The position numbers and the translations under genes were made by a program. 64,000 bases of DNA from Idiomarina sp. MD25a. GTDB taxonomy: Bacteria; Pseudomonadota; Gammaproteobacteria; Enterobacterales; Alteromonadaceae. The notes under the pieces are model-generated. The model did no database searches. It saw only the letters and a list, made by a program, of their open reading frames with translations, and had not been told where the DNA came from. Shown one piece after another: positions 51,756-61,755 of the stretch. Location: positions 750,842 through 814,841 of the forward strand of contig NZ_MDGT01000003.1 in assembly GCF_001870515.1 (NCBI RefSeq). The letters are read 5' to 3'. How positions within the stretch are numbered: position 1 is the stretch's first letter; each line of letters opens with the position of its first letter.

Positions 51756-52381
51756 TCATTGTCATCTGATTTGAAGTTGCCTTGGCTCTTGCCAAGTCCT
51801 GCGCTGATTGTCAATTGCAGAGCATCAGCCGGCTTCATATCGATCGATTGAACGCAATCTTTTGGCACCATAATCATGTAACCACCGACGTTGTAGGCCA
51901 TTGGCAGGAATACGGCGACATGGTCGTCTGGCATGATATTCACTAACTTATCGTTTTTGTCTTTTGCTTTTTTATCACTGCGTTTGGTGACGATACCGAT
52001 CAGTTGCATTTTACTGCCCGGCATCGTCACTAGCACGACGGACTCATCGGCAAAGTCTTTGCCCTGCATCATATCGAACACATCGTTAATGGTGCCGTAT
52101 AGGTTGCGCAGGAGGGGCAACTTGTTCATCAACTTACCTGGTAATTGCCAAATGGACTGCAAAAACGACCACTGTGAGGTGAAACCAATGAGCACTGCAA
52201 GTAATAGAAAGCTAGCAAACGCGAGCCCCGGAAAGTAATAGCTCTCGCCTAACAATGCTTTCCAAATCGGGCTCAACCAGGTCTCTACTGTGACCAGCAA
52301 CCAACGCGCTAACATGATGGTCACGATAATCGGTAGCAGAATGGCTAACCCTTTGAGGAGGAACTGGAAAATACGTTTCAT
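51752..52381 (-). CDS. DUF502 family membrane protein
   Basis: 209 residues. Two N-terminal hydrophobic segments (about 8-30 and 52-70) and a soluble domain with PLLRNLYGTINDVFDMM, VVLVTMPGSKMQLIGIVTKR and PMAYNVGGYMIMVPKDCVQS, the DUF502 (COG2928) pattern. The function is unknown. It converges on the preceding cyclase gene with a four-base overlap. Confidence 0.9.
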   Translation of the reverse strand: MKRIFQFLLKGLAILLPIIVTIMLARWLLVTVETWLSPIWKALLGESYYFPGLAFASFLLLAVLIGFTSQWSFLQSIWQLPGKLMNKLPLLRNLYGTINDVFDMMQGKDFADESVVLVTMPGSKMQLIGIVTKRSDKKAKDKNDKLVNIMPDDHVAVFLPMAYNVGGYMIMVPKDCVQSIDMKPADALQLTISAGLGKSQGNFKSDDND

Positions 52382-52499
52382 AACTGGGTGACTTCCTTAA
52401 TTTGTAGACCATTCGATACTAATGGCTAATCAAAATTGTTCATTATACGTAGTACACTGACACTACTTAGCTCGTTTTGGCAAATATTAAGGTGTAAAT

Positions 52500-53354
52500 A
52501 TGACACAGATTGCATTTTTAGGTTTGGGTGCGATGGGTATTCGCATGGCGCAGCATCTCATTGATGCCGGACATTCTCTGACGGTTTGGAACCGCACTGA
52601 ATCCCGAGCTGAGCCGTTGCTTGAACAAGGCGCGCAATGGGCTAATACACCGGCTGAGGCAGCACAAGGTGCCGAACTCGTGATTGCGATGGTGCGCGAT
52701 GATGATGCATCGGCAGCGGTTTGGTTGGATGAGCAAACCGGCGCTTTTAAGGGCATGGACAACGATGCGATTGCGATTGAGAGCTCGACCTTGTCAGTGG
52801 ATTGGGTAAAAGAGCTGGCACAGCACGCTCAACAACGCGGTAAACAGCTAATTGAGGCGCCCGTATCAGGCTCGCGTCCGCAGGCACAGAATGCAGAGTT
52901 AGTTTATTTAGTGGGCGGTGATGTCCATTTGGTAAAACGTGCCGAGCCGGTGTTATCACTGATGGGTAAAAAAGTGAACCACACCGGTGAGATGGGCTCC
53001 GGCGCGCTTGCCAAATTAGTGACTAATACCTTAATGGGTATTCAGGTAACGACGATTGCAGAGTTGATTGGCATGCTCAACCGCCAAGGGCAAGACCCGG
53101 ATGCGATCCTCGAGGCGGTTTCGACGACACCGGTATGGAGCAAAACCGCAGGTATCGTGCGCAAATCCATGGTAAGCGAAGCGTATGATCCTCAGTTTCC
53201 AGTTGATTTGATTGAAAAAGATCTGGGCTACTGTTTGCAAGCAGCCGACCAAGTCGCGCCCATGACCTCAGCAGCACGCACGGTGTTTAATGAGGCGCAA
53301 GAGCAACAGTTGGGCGAATGGAACATGACGGTGGTCGCCAAGCTTTATGAATAG
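52500..53354 (+). CDS. 3-hydroxyisobutyrate/GarR-type dehydrogenase
   Basis: 284 residues. A Rossmann nucleotide fold starts GLGAMGIRMAQHLIDAGH; NRTESR (residue 31-36) suggests NADP preference. The substrate block EAPVSGSRPQAQNAELVYLV and GSGALAKLVTNTLMGI with the catalytic Lys are typical of the beta-hydroxyacid dehydrogenase group. Substrate unknown. AAGGTG is seven bases from the ATG. A terminator follows. Confidence 0.92.
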   Translation: MTQIAFLGLGAMGIRMAQHLIDAGHSLTVWNRTESRAEPLLEQGAQWANTPAEAAQGAELVIAMVRDDDASAAVWLDEQTGAFKGMDNDAIAIESSTLSVDWVKELAQHAQQRGKQLIEAPVSGSRPQAQNAELVYLVGGDVHLVKRAEPVLSLMGKKVNHTGEMGSGALAKLVTNTLMGIQVTTIAELIGMLNRQGQDPDAILEAVSTTPVWSKTAGIVRKSMVSEAYDPQFPVDLIEKDLGYCLQAADQVAPMTSAARTVFNEAQEQQLGEWNMTVVAKLYE

Positions 53355-53361
53355 CAGGTGT

Positions 53362-53396
53362 ACCGGCGACTTCGGTTAAGAAGTCGCTGGTTTTTT
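53362..53396. terminator. intrinsic terminator between convergent genes
   Basis: A 12-bp stem, ACCGGCGACTTC and GAAGTCGCTGGT (one G-T pair), with loop GGTTAA and a T-run on the + strand. The stem also encodes the last residues of the EamA transporter. Confidence 0.85.
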
Positions 53397-54230
53397 CTGT
53401 AACGCCCAGCTTTGCCATATCAGTGGCGCAACAATCATCGCTGAGCCGATATAAAAGTTAAGCCCCGGCTGTTCAGCAAAAAACACCATACCAATCGCAA
53501 CGGCGCCAATCAGACCTGTATATTCGGCGCTGGTGACTTTTGCGCTATCGACCGCCCGATAAGCGTAAATACAGGTAGCAGCATAAATCATAATAAACAG
53601 TGTTGAGCCAGTGGCAAATAACATACGTTGCCATTCAAACACTGCACCTTCCCAAATTGCCATCGCAATGCCAACTGGAAGTCCCAGCAGGTTGGTTAGG
53701 AACAAGGTCTGTAAAATACCGTGCTCGCGCGGCAGCTTCTTGATCAGTAGGTTATTAACGGCCAAGCTACCCGCCACCAGTAACGCCGCGACGGCAAATG
53801 GGTTAAATTCAGTTGGGTTCACAATAATGAGCACGCCTAGCATGCCCAGCCCGACAGTGACTGTACTGTGCCATGTAACGCGCTCTTTAAATGCCATGCG
53901 TGCGATGACGACCGTCAGCATGGGCGCTGCGTAAAATAACGCATTGGCAGTAGCAAGCGGCAGAGTGGTGAGTGACAGTACCATCAAAGCGGTGCCGAAC
54001 AGCCAAATGTGCGCGCGCGCTGCATGCCAACGCAAACCTTTGGGTGCCAAGCTTTCGCCACGCAGTTTGATAAATGGCAGAAGGATGAGCACTGCACTGA
54101 CTTGCCGTAATAAGACAAATTGAAATGGCGCATCGAAGCTGTCCAACATCTTAATCAGTGAGTCCGATAGAATCGCCACATTATTGCCTAACACTAACCA
54201 TAACACTGCAGCAATTAACGCTTTATCCAT
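53376..54230 (-). CDS. EamA/DMT family exporter
   Basis: 284 residues with ten hydrophobic segments in two EamA repeats. Typical blocks are LPLATANALFYAAPMLTVVI (first repeat) and AKVTSAEYTGLIGAVAIGMV (second). Substrate unknown. A GcvA-like LysR gene is divergent across 110 bases and may regulate it. Confidence 0.92.
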   Translation of the reverse strand: MDKALIAAVLWLVLGNNVAILSDSLIKMLDSFDAPFQFVLLRQVSAVLILLPFIKLRGESLAPKGLRWHAARAHIWLFGTALMVLSLTTLPLATANALFYAAPMLTVVIARMAFKERVTWHSTVTVGLGMLGVLIIVNPTEFNPFAVAALLVAGSLAVNNLLIKKLPREHGILQTLFLTNLLGLPVGIAMAIWEGAVFEWQRMLFATGSTLFIMIYAATCIYAYRAVDSAKVTSAEYTGLIGAVAIGMVFFAEQPGLNFYIGSAMIVAPLIWQSWALQKKPATS

Positions 54231-54339
54231 GATGAACCCCCTGATGATTTGTTGAAGATGGGGTTAGGATAAAACCTGTTTGATATTATTAAAAATGATA
54301 TTAAAATCTAATAACTATGAGTAATTTAGATACTAATGT

Positions 54340-55251
54340 ATGAGTGTACCTTTTAGAGCGATCCATTATTTTGCCATGGTAGCTCGCCGTGGCAGCTTTT
54401 CTAAAGCCGCTGAAGAGTTATTCGTATCGCAAAGCGCCGTGAGTCACCAAATTAAACTGTTAGAGGAGCGGTTAGGGCAAGCTTTGTTTATTCGTAAAGG
54501 GCGGCAATTATTGCTCACCGCAGCGGGTGAAGCTTTTTACCAAAATATCGAGGAGCCGCTCGCGCAAATAGAGCGTGAGTTTTCGCAACTTCAGCACGGT
54601 GATGCAGGATTTGTGCGTCTTGCTTCTTATGGTTCATTAGCGGTTAAGTGGTTAATCCCAGCGGTTGATCGTTTCCGGCAACGCTACCCAAATGTTGATT
54701 TAACACTCACCATGCTCACCGAAGATGGTGGATTCGAACGCGCGTTAGCGGATTGCTTTATAACCACCCAGCCCCCTAAGAGCGGTTTTGAAGTGACCCA
54801 TTTATACGACGAATATTTATATCCGTATTGCTCTTACGACATTCGGGCGCGGCTAGACGAACTGCGCGATCCAAGTGCTTTACTCGCCTTTCCATTACTC
54901 TCAGCCACTTATACGTTTGCCCATGCAACGCCTGGCTATGATTGGAAAATGTGGTTTAAACAAGGCGGGAAGCGCTTACCTAACAATGCCAAGGTGCATC
55001 ATTTTAGTCATTTATTACTGGCAGCTGAAGCTGCTAAACATAGCCACGGTATCGCGCTATTGAATGAGTTTATGACGACCCAGCGGGAGCGTGAGCAAGA
55101 GTTAGTCAGGTTACCGATGCATGGACTTAAAACGGGCGATAGCTTCTATTTCGTGGTGCCGAGTACGCTTTCCAATCGCAGTTCTATTCAAGTTTTGAGA
55201 GATTGGCTTGTCGAACTGTGTCAATCGCAACAAGCCATCAGTGCCTATTAA
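54340..55251 (+). CDS. LysR family regulator, GcvA-like
   Basis: 303 residues. The HTH reads HYFAMVARRGSFSKAAEELF and SQSAVSHQIKLLEERLGQAL; RFRQRYPNVDLTLTM begins the effector domain. Divergent from the EamA exporter. Its stop overlaps, in opposite direction, that of the ligase at 55248 by three bases. Confidence 0.92.
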   Translation: MSVPFRAIHYFAMVARRGSFSKAAEELFVSQSAVSHQIKLLEERLGQALFIRKGRQLLLTAAGEAFYQNIEEPLAQIEREFSQLQHGDAGFVRLASYGSLAVKWLIPAVDRFRQRYPNVDLTLTMLTEDGGFERALADCFITTQPPKSGFEVTHLYDEYLYPYCSYDIRARLDELRDPSALLAFPLLSATYTFAHATPGYDWKMWFKQGGKRLPNNAKVHHFSHLLLAAEAAKHSHGIALLNEFMTTQREREQELVRLPMHGLKTGDSFYFVVPSTLSNRSSIQVLRDWLVELCQSQQAISAY

Positions 55252-56498
55252 CGGCGCATTAAATCAGGCTGCGAGTCCCAGTCGATTTCCTTACCGAGCT
55301 CGTTGGTTGGAATAGAGTCACGCACAGCGAAACGTTTAGGTAGCTCATGCGGTTCAAGCTTATCGGCAAGCCACGTGCGTACTTGTGCGATCAAGGTTTC
55401 TGACTGACCTGAGCGTTGTTCTGGGTCGGCTATCAGCAGTGCTTTTAGGGAGTGGCTTTCTTCAGCATGATTAAGGCGCACGCGTGCATCACTGATATTG
55501 GGATGTTGGCGGATTACTCCAGCGATAGTTTCCGGGTGGACTGACTTACCGCAGATTGAAAGCGTATCGTCATTGCGTTTTAGCGGCTCAAATAGACCAG
55601 GACCATGCCACTGGATGCTATCAGGTAAGTCAATGAGTTCGCGCGAGAGATTATCCATTAATTGTTCTTTGCCTTGCTTGATCCAACGCGGCAATAGTTG
55701 GTAAGGCTGATTAGGAGCATTGCGAATACCAACGCCAGCGGTTTCGGTACTACCATACACCTCAAATACACTGTTGAGTCCATTACGAGTCAGTGCGTTC
55801 AGTACTGCAGGTGCACAGGGCCCTGTTGAGCAGATGGCATTGGCGGCCTGAGGAAAGACCGTGTCCATCTGTACAAACTGTTCAAAAGCGGCGGGAAATC
55901 CAATCAGCAGATCATTGTTTTTTAGCTGCTGGGCTTGGGTTATTGAGAACGCCTTTAGGCCTCTCACGACCGGAATTTCGAGTAGCTCGGGTACGAGTAC
56001 TGAAAAAATAAAGCCGTAGATATGGTGAGGTGGGACAAAACTAACGACGCGCTGAATTTCGACATCATGACGCTTAATAAAATCAATAAAAAATTGTGCT
56101 TCGGCGAGCAGCGCCATCCAATCATGGCGGTGATGTGACACCTGTGCTACCGAACCTGAGGAGCAAAACGTAATATCGAGTCGATGATCTTCCCGACTCG
56201 TTTCTATCACTTCTGCCCATTGTTGCAAGGTTGAAAAACGCAACAGATAATCTTCTAACCCACTGCTGTCGAGCTGAAAAAATTCGACCACACGGCTGGC
56301 AATGGACATCCATTCAAACGAGTCTACGATGACTTCCTGTGCATCACCGGTTGCTTTGCTGGCAAAGACTATTTGGGTGTTAGGTTGCCACTGGCGACCT
56401 TTCCAGAGCTGTTCATCGCCCATGCGCAGACGTCCAAGTTCATCGGCGATAATGGCACCGAGAATATCTACGATAGAGGAAGAGGTTAGTTTTGCCAT
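55248..56498 (-). CDS. second PYP-type p-coumarate ligase-like protein, phosphate loop degenerate
   Basis: 416 residues aligning along its whole length with the ligase at 6977: SSSIVDILGAIIADELGRLR, the carrier-like VDSFEWMSIASRVVEFFQLD (Ser60), YGSTETAGVG and the late LGKEIDWD. The ATP phosphate loop, however, reads CSSGSVAQVSHH at 112-123 where the PYP operon copy has STSGSTGKAKKC: the Thr-Gly and Lys are gone. It stands alone, without a PYP gene or lyase. It may be an altered enzyme, a regulator, or a decaying duplicate. Confidence 0.85.
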   Translation of the reverse strand: MAKLTSSSIVDILGAIIADELGRLRMGDEQLWKGRQWQPNTQIVFASKATGDAQEVIVDSFEWMSIASRVVEFFQLDSSGLEDYLLRFSTLQQWAEVIETSREDHRLDITFCSSGSVAQVSHHRHDWMALLAEAQFFIDFIKRHDVEIQRVVSFVPPHHIYGFIFSVLVPELLEIPVVRGLKAFSITQAQQLKNNDLLIGFPAAFEQFVQMDTVFPQAANAICSTGPCAPAVLNALTRNGLNSVFEVYGSTETAGVGIRNAPNQPYQLLPRWIKQGKEQLMDNLSRELIDLPDSIQWHGPGLFEPLKRNDDTLSICGKSVHPETIAGVIRQHPNISDARVRLNHAEESHSLKALLIADPEQRSGQSETLIAQVRTWLADKLEPHELPKRFAVRDSIPTNELGKEIDWDSQPDLMRR

Positions 56499-56652
56499 CT
56501 TGTTATACTCAGTTAAAGCGCTTCTTATTGTTCGATTTTTTTTTGAACAACTTTAAAAAAGCTTGTTGAACTTACGATTTTTAAGAACGATTGAGTACTA
56601 GTTTAGTCATGGGAGATGACTTTAGATCACCGCTTTTAAGAAAAATTTAAGG

Positions 56653-58005
56653 TTAGTTCCAGCGCGTACAGTTGCGACCGTCTGATTTACTTTGGTATAG
56701 CGCTTTATCAGCCCGTTTATAAGCAAGGTTAAAGCTGTCTTGCTCTTGTAATTTAGTCACACCAATCGATACCGTCGTGGTAATGATTTCGTCATCATGT
56801 TCTATTTTTAACTTTTCTATGTCTTGGCGGAGGCGATCAACGACACGTGCAATATCAGCTTTGTCTTCCGCGTGGATAAGTAACATGAATTCCTCGCCGC
56901 CAACGCGGGCGCACACATCATCATTACGCAGGCTGTCGGTGAACTCAAGTGCGACGGCTTGCAGTACAGTATCCCCGGCGTCGTGACCAAATTGATCGTT
57001 GAGCTGTTTAAAGTGGTCAATATCGACTAATGCGCAGTAGTATTGATTCAACCGTTCACGATTTTGATAGACCAAACGCTCAAAGAACTCATTAATGAAT
57101 AAGCGGTTACTGAGCCCTGTGAGAAAATCAGTATAGGCGAGCCGCTCGAGGCGATCGGTCTTTGAGTTGTTGATAATCAACGTTTCTATCGCCGAGCAGA
57201 GCAGCCCCATGAGCTCTTTATCGAGGTCGGTAAACGGTGCGCCGCGCGAAGTTTGGCTAGAAAAGTTGAGCGTGCCCCATACTTTTCCATTGATACGGAT
57301 CGGTAGACCGAGATAGGTCTCTAATTGAAAGGCGGCATAGCAAGGATGTCCGCTGAATTCCTTACTCGTTGAGGCGTGACGTGTGGCAATAACGTCACTC
57401 GCCGCCAAGGTGACCGAGCAATAGGTGTTACCGAGTTCAAACTGTGTCCCGGGGGGAATAGGATCACCGGTGGACCACGCGTATTTAACGGTGTACTCAT
57501 TATCAACCACGCGGCTTACAATACCGATATCGGTATTTAAGTATTCACAGCCGAGCTTGAGTAGTTTGGTAATGCGATCGGTGGATAACCCCATTGATTG
57601 TCGGTTCATCACATCATGGACGGCGCGCAATACTTCGGATGCCGATGCGTAATGAGTGACGTCGTTAATAATGGCGAAAAATCCGTTAATTTGCCCCGTA
57701 CGTTGGTTTTGGTTTGGGACATACTTAATTTCAAGCTGTAACACACGCCCATTACGGAGCGTCACTTTTTCCCGCAGTGAAACGTCTTCACCCGCGAGCA
57801 CTTTGGAATGGATTTTAGAGATACGCTCGTAAGACTCGGGACCCAATACTTCGGCCACTAACTTGCCTTTAAGATCGGCAAATTTGACGCCAAAAAACTG
57901 TTCATAGCGCTCGTTAACGAACTGATAGCGCCGCTCAGTATCGATAAACGCCATCATAAAGGGCAGCGTGTTTGCGAGCTTTCGAAATACACGATCAATG
58001 CGCAA
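56653..58005 (-). CDS. PAS-GAF-GGDEF diguanylate cyclase
   Basis: 450 residues. PAS (about 12-120: LPFMMAFIDTERRYQFVNER), GAF (about 145-290: DIGIVSRVVDNEYTVKYAWS, then GLPIRINGKVWGTLNFSS) and GGDEF (about 295-450: DFLTGLSNRLFINEFF, DIDHFKQLNDQFGHDAGD, VGGEEFMLLI). RNDD five residues before GGEEF is an intact inhibitory site. A soluble sensor, probably of a redox or small-molecule signal. Confidence 0.93.
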   Translation of the reverse strand: MRIDRVFRKLANTLPFMMAFIDTERRYQFVNERYEQFFGVKFADLKGKLVAEVLGPESYERISKIHSKVLAGEDVSLREKVTLRNGRVLQLEIKYVPNQNQRTGQINGFFAIINDVTHYASASEVLRAVHDVMNRQSMGLSTDRITKLLKLGCEYLNTDIGIVSRVVDNEYTVKYAWSTGDPIPPGTQFELGNTYCSVTLAASDVIATRHASTSKEFSGHPCYAAFQLETYLGLPIRINGKVWGTLNFSSQTSRGAPFTDLDKELMGLLCSAIETLIINNSKTDRLERLAYTDFLTGLSNRLFINEFFERLVYQNRERLNQYYCALVDIDHFKQLNDQFGHDAGDTVLQAVALEFTDSLRNDDVCARVGGEEFMLLIHAEDKADIARVVDRLRQDIEKLKIEHDDEIITTTVSIGVTKLQEQDSFNLAYKRADKALYQSKSDGRNCTRWN

Positions 58006-58077
58006 ATGGATGACTCCACCAACGAGTTATAGTGGTAGAGTAATCAAAAGCATTGAAATTGGCTAGTGTAATTTACA

Positions 58078-58554
58078 TTAACTCGCGGGAACCCATTGCG
58101 GCGGTAACGACCACGATTGAACATGTTGACTACCATCCCAGTTCTGCAATGTCAGCCACACCTGATCAGACGGTGAATATTTTTGGGGTGCGATGGCGTG
58201 TACATGTTGCAAACTATCACTGCCGTGTAGAATACCCACATCGTCTTGTTCCAATTGGTTCAATGGCAATGGGCGCGGGCCGATATTGATATAGGCTTGG
58301 CGGATATTTTTGACAGCGCCATCATTGACCCATACCGAGAAATCTTTAACCCAATCTTCATGGTGCGCGTAAGGTGGTTCATTGTTGATTGGCTGCAACG
58401 CAAGCTCAAGCTGCCCCACTGACTTTGACTCCCATACTTGGGGAAACTCCGGTGGCTGTAGCGATTCGTACAGAAAATAGATGGGCAATATCAGTATCAG
58501 ACCCGATAACTTGAATTTGTTACGATGCCAAAATGTATTCTTCAAACGTGCCAT
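58078..58554 (-). CDS. membrane-anchored protein coupled to a PepSY gene
   Basis: About 158 residues from ATG 58554 (AAGGAG seven bases upstream), beginning MARLKNTFWHRNKFKLSGLI. One membrane helix (about 14-30) and a beta-rich soluble domain (VWESKSVGQLELALQPINNE, DFSVWVNDGAVKNIRQAYIN, DQVWLTLQNWDGS). Several His occur in YAHHEDW, QHVHAIAPQ and QHVQSW, which may bind metal. No family recognised. It lies one base after the PepSY stop, so the two are co-transcribed. Confidence 0.75.
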   Translation of the reverse strand: MARLKNTFWHRNKFKLSGLILILPIYFLYESLQPPEFPQVWESKSVGQLELALQPINNEPPYAHHEDWVKDFSVWVNDGAVKNIRQAYINIGPRPLPLNQLEQDDVGILHGSDSLQHVHAIAPQKYSPSDQVWLTLQNWDGSQHVQSWSLPPQWVPAS

Positions 58555-58555
58555 A

Positions 58556-59704
58556 TTATGCTCCTTGCTCTGACAGCTTTTGCTCACGCTTAGCCGCTTT
58601 TTTAGCGCGCGCTGCCTGTACTATTTTTGAGCTCCAAATCATAAACCCTGTGATCGACATCGCTGACAAAATGAGACCGAATACAAACCAAATCGCTTTG
58701 GTCCAGATCCCGCCGATAGTGCCATAATGCAATGGATCGACGACATGCAGGACGGTTTGCAATGGTGACATATTGGCGGGAGAGTCAGCCTGTGCAACGT
58801 CACCTGTCCATGGGTTGATGGCTAAGCGGTAGGAATATTGATCATAAAAAATGAAGTCTCCACCGCCCATAATCTTATACATATCGCGATTGTGCTCTGG
58901 CATCATGATATAACTGGGTTGTAGGTCACTGAACTGTGCTTGCGCGATTTGCATGGCTTGGTCAAAGCTGACCGTGGGTTCGGCCGGGGCTTCACCACGC
59001 GGAACATCACTGATATTTACTGTCGGTGCATGAGGCTCGATATCGATATCCGCATGCCAGAGTACTTGTTGCGTGAAGTACCACAGGCCCGTCAAACTCA
59101 TGATCATGATAAACCAGATAGACCACGCACCTGCGTGTTTGTGTAAGTCGGAGAGGATCGACTTTTTACCTTGTTTCACACGAATCTTAGGTTGAGTGTA
59201 GGCGCGCCAAAAACGTTTGTAGATAACCAGGCCGCTGACTAAGGCACCCATCATCACAAAGGACATCGCCGATACCAGATAGTAGCCGACGCTATAGCTA
59301 CTTTGCCAAGGGAATAGTAGCCAGCCGTGCAGAGATCGCATGAAGTTGATAAAGGTAATACCTTGATTGACTTCCTGCACTTGGCCTGTGTATTGGTTGA
59401 CGTAAGCAATGCCCGCTGGAACGGAGTCGGCAGAGAACATCACCGCGTTGGTCAGGTACGACTCGAACGTCATGACGGTTGTTATGTGCGCGGATGGGTA
59501 CAGGGCTTTAACCGCAGCGACGCGCTCTGACATGGCGATTGGCGCTAAATCATTGGGGTTTAAGGCACGTGCGTTTTCGTTAAATAGCCAAGTTAACTCG
59601 TGGCTAAATACCGCGATGGTGCCCGTGATACAGACGAAACAAAATACGATCCATATGGGGAGCGAACACCATCCGTGAATTTTAAACCATTGCCGTTGCG
59701 TCAT
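58556..59704 (-). CDS. PepSY-associated membrane protein
   Basis: About 382 residues from ATG 59704. Four or five membrane helices flank PepSY-type domains: WFKIHGWCSLPIWIVFCFVC opens it, then RVAAVKALYPSAHITTVMTF, RSLHGWLLFPWQSSYSVGYY and DLHKHAGAWSIWFIMIMSLT. These proteins are common in iron- and siderophore-related loci and are thought to reduce or release metal at the inner membrane. A Fur-like box upstream supports iron control. Confidence 0.9.
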   Translation of the reverse strand: MTQRQWFKIHGWCSLPIWIVFCFVCITGTIAVFSHELTWLFNENARALNPNDLAPIAMSERVAAVKALYPSAHITTVMTFESYLTNAVMFSADSVPAGIAYVNQYTGQVQEVNQGITFINFMRSLHGWLLFPWQSSYSVGYYLVSAMSFVMMGALVSGLVIYKRFWRAYTQPKIRVKQGKKSILSDLHKHAGAWSIWFIMIMSLTGLWYFTQQVLWHADIDIEPHAPTVNISDVPRGEAPAEPTVSFDQAMQIAQAQFSDLQPSYIMMPEHNRDMYKIMGGGDFIFYDQYSYRLAINPWTGDVAQADSPANMSPLQTVLHVVDPLHYGTIGGIWTKAIWFVFGLILSAMSITGFMIWSSKIVQAARAKKAAKREQKLSEQGA

Positions 59705-59740
59705 AGGGCATTCCATCATTCATTAACATTGCCTTAATGA

Positions 59741-59764
59741 TATTGCTAATAAGAACAATTATCA
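59741..59764 (-). promoter_or_regulatory. possible Fur box of the PepSY operon
   Basis: The reverse strand reads TTGATAATTGTTCTTATTA and onward, a fair match to the Fur consensus of repeated GATAAT, about 40-60 bases before the PepSY start. Confidence 0.42.
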
Positions 59765-59801
59765 AATGTATTTGGCTATATTAATGAAAAATGAGGAATA
59801 C

Positions 59802-61652
59802 CTAGCGACCCGAATCGCATTTAAATTGTGCAACGGAATCGCCTAACTCGCGCGCGAAGCGGCTTAGTTGCTCGGCTGTCTCTGCATTGGTGCGTGCATC
59901 CGCCAAAATGTCATTGGTTGCGTCTTTAATTCGCACGACATTTTGCGAGGTGTCATCAACGACCTTTGACTGTTGCTCGACAGCTGTGGCAATCGAAGCT
60001 GAACGGTCGTTTACTTTAATTAACTGTTCATTAATTTCAGTAAATAGGTCGCCAGAACGCGCTGCTTCCTGGCGGCTTTCGTCACCTAGTTCATTGCACT
60101 CTTCCAATGACTGTACGATAACCGTTGTTTGCTCTGAAAGTTGGGTGGCAATTTGCTCAATTTCATTGATAGATTTTTGCGTACGCTGCGCTAAATTACG
60201 TACCTCGTCTGCAACAACGGCAAATCCGCGTCCTTGCTCACCCGCACGGGCTGCCTCAATCGCTGCGTTTAGCGCTAGCAGGTTAGTTTGCTCGGCGATA
60301 CCATTAATAACGGCAACAATATCGCTGATGCCTTGGCTGCGTTTGGCAAGTTCAGACGCGTGTTGGTTGCTATTTGCCAGACGTTCCGCAAGGAAGTTGA
60401 CTTTCTCAACGGCGGAGTTGATGACGTTACGACCCGTTGAGGCCTGTTGAGCAATTTCGTCCACTTGTTGCGCTGTCCCCTCGGCGTCTTGGGCAATGGT
60501 ATGTGCCGTTGAGCCCACCTCATCAACCGCCGCAGCCACCTGTTCGATTTCCGCATTTTGTTGCTCGGTTTTACGAGAAGAATGCGACACGGTGCCGGAT
60601 AGCTGTTGAGATAAGTCGCCCACGCTAACACTGGTTCGACGAATGCTTTCTATCACGCCTCTAAAATAAGTGAGTAGTTGGTTGACGTGATCAACGGCAG
60701 CGCCAAACTCATCGTTTTGATGTTTATCCAGTTGCAGTGACAAGTCATTATTCTCTTGGATTTGACTCAGCTGAGCTTTGAGCGTCTGTAATGGCTTGTT
60801 GATCGAGCGTGTTACCCAGTACAGCATCACAATCATGAGCGCGATAACTAATAAGGTAATGATAATAGGCAGCCAAGTGGCTTGCCCCTGTTGTTGCGAA
60901 AGCTGGTCATTGAGTACCTTGCTTAAGCTACTAAGTATATCATTCAGCTCAGTTCCTTGTGTTCTGAGGTCGCCCTTGAGCCCATCAGTGAGCGTGTAAC
61001 CGATGGCCTTCGAGAGATCAGCGAAACGATTAAATTCAACCAAGTAACCTTTAACTTTGTTTTGGTCATTCGCGGAACCCGCCAATTGGTTGCTAAGTTG
61101 GTCAGCAATGCGCGCGACTTTATCGACGTAACTATCTTCCCAGCGCAGCATAAAGTCTTTTTCTGCGCGCCTAAGTTGCAGTAAAGTCACTAAGGTTGCA
61201 TTATCGTTACGCTTATCAAGTACCGCCTCAAGTTGGTGTGTCGCATCGCGGAGTGCTCCGTAGGCGCCGAGTTTGCGTGTGAGCCCCCGATCTACCATCG
61301 CTTGCTCAAGCGCAATAAAACGCTGTTGATAAACGGTAACGGCATCATCGATGCGATCAAGTAATGTTAACACTTCAGGGTAAGTGACGGTTTGCTTCAG
61401 TTCTTTTAAGGTGCTCTCAATACGCGCAATTTGCTGCTGAGCTGACTGACTGTACTTAAGGTCACTATCGAGTAAGAAGTTTTTCTCGGCTATGCGTAGT
61501 TCACTGATCAGGCGACTGAGTCGTGATTGTTGCTGATCGGCCTTATTGATCGATGCTATCTGAGCTTGTGAGAAAAGAAAAATCCCCATTAACACCAGCA
61601 AGGCAACAATAACGCCTGTACCGAGTAAGTATAACTTCTGCTTAATCGACAT
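59802..61652 (-). CDS. methyl-accepting chemotaxis protein
   Basis: About 616 residues from [10 protein letters not shown] (61652); starts up to 27 codons upstream are possible. TM1 (about 8-28), a helical periplasmic sensor of about 250 residues (HBM-like, with many Gln and Leu), TM2 (about 275-295), HAMP ([20 protein letters not shown]) and a signalling tip [20 protein letters not shown], then [20 protein letters not shown]. Binds CheW/CheA. Its ligand is unknown. Confidence 0.95.
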   Translation of the reverse strand: MSIKQKLYLLGTGVIVALLVLMGIFLFSQAQIASINKADQQQSRLSRLISELRIAEKNFLLDSDLKYSQSAQQQIARIESTLKELKQTVTYPEVLTLLDRIDDAVTVYQQRFIALEQAMVDRGLTRKLGAYGALRDATHQLEAVLDKRNDNATLVTLLQLRRAEKDFMLRWEDSYVDKVARIADQLSNQLAGSANDQNKVKGYLVEFNRFADLSKAIGYTLTDGLKGDLRTQGTELNDILSSLSKVLNDQLSQQQGQATWLPIIITLLVIALMIVMLYWVTRSINKPLQTLKAQLSQIQENNDLSLQLDKHQNDEFGAAVDHVNQLLTYFRGVIESIRRTSVSVGDLSQQLSGTVSHSSRKTEQQNAEIEQVAAAVDEVGSTAHTIAQDAEGTAQQVDEIAQQASTGRNVINSAVEKVNFLAERLANSNQHASELAKRSQGISDIVAVINGIAEQTNLLALNAAIEAARAGEQGRGFAVVADEVRNLAQRTQKSINEIEQIATQLSEQTTVIVQSLEECNELGDESRQEAARSGDLFTEINEQLIKVNDRSASIATAVEQQSKVVDDTSQNVVRIKDATNDILADARTNAETAEQLSRFARELGDSVAQFKCDSGR

Positions 61653-61755
61653 TGAAAATCCATAGTTTGAGGGTGAGCGGCGCATAGCAATGAACTCAAA
61701 GAACTGAAGATTCTTTGTGTATCGGCCATTCATTATAAGGATTTAGATGAAGCTT

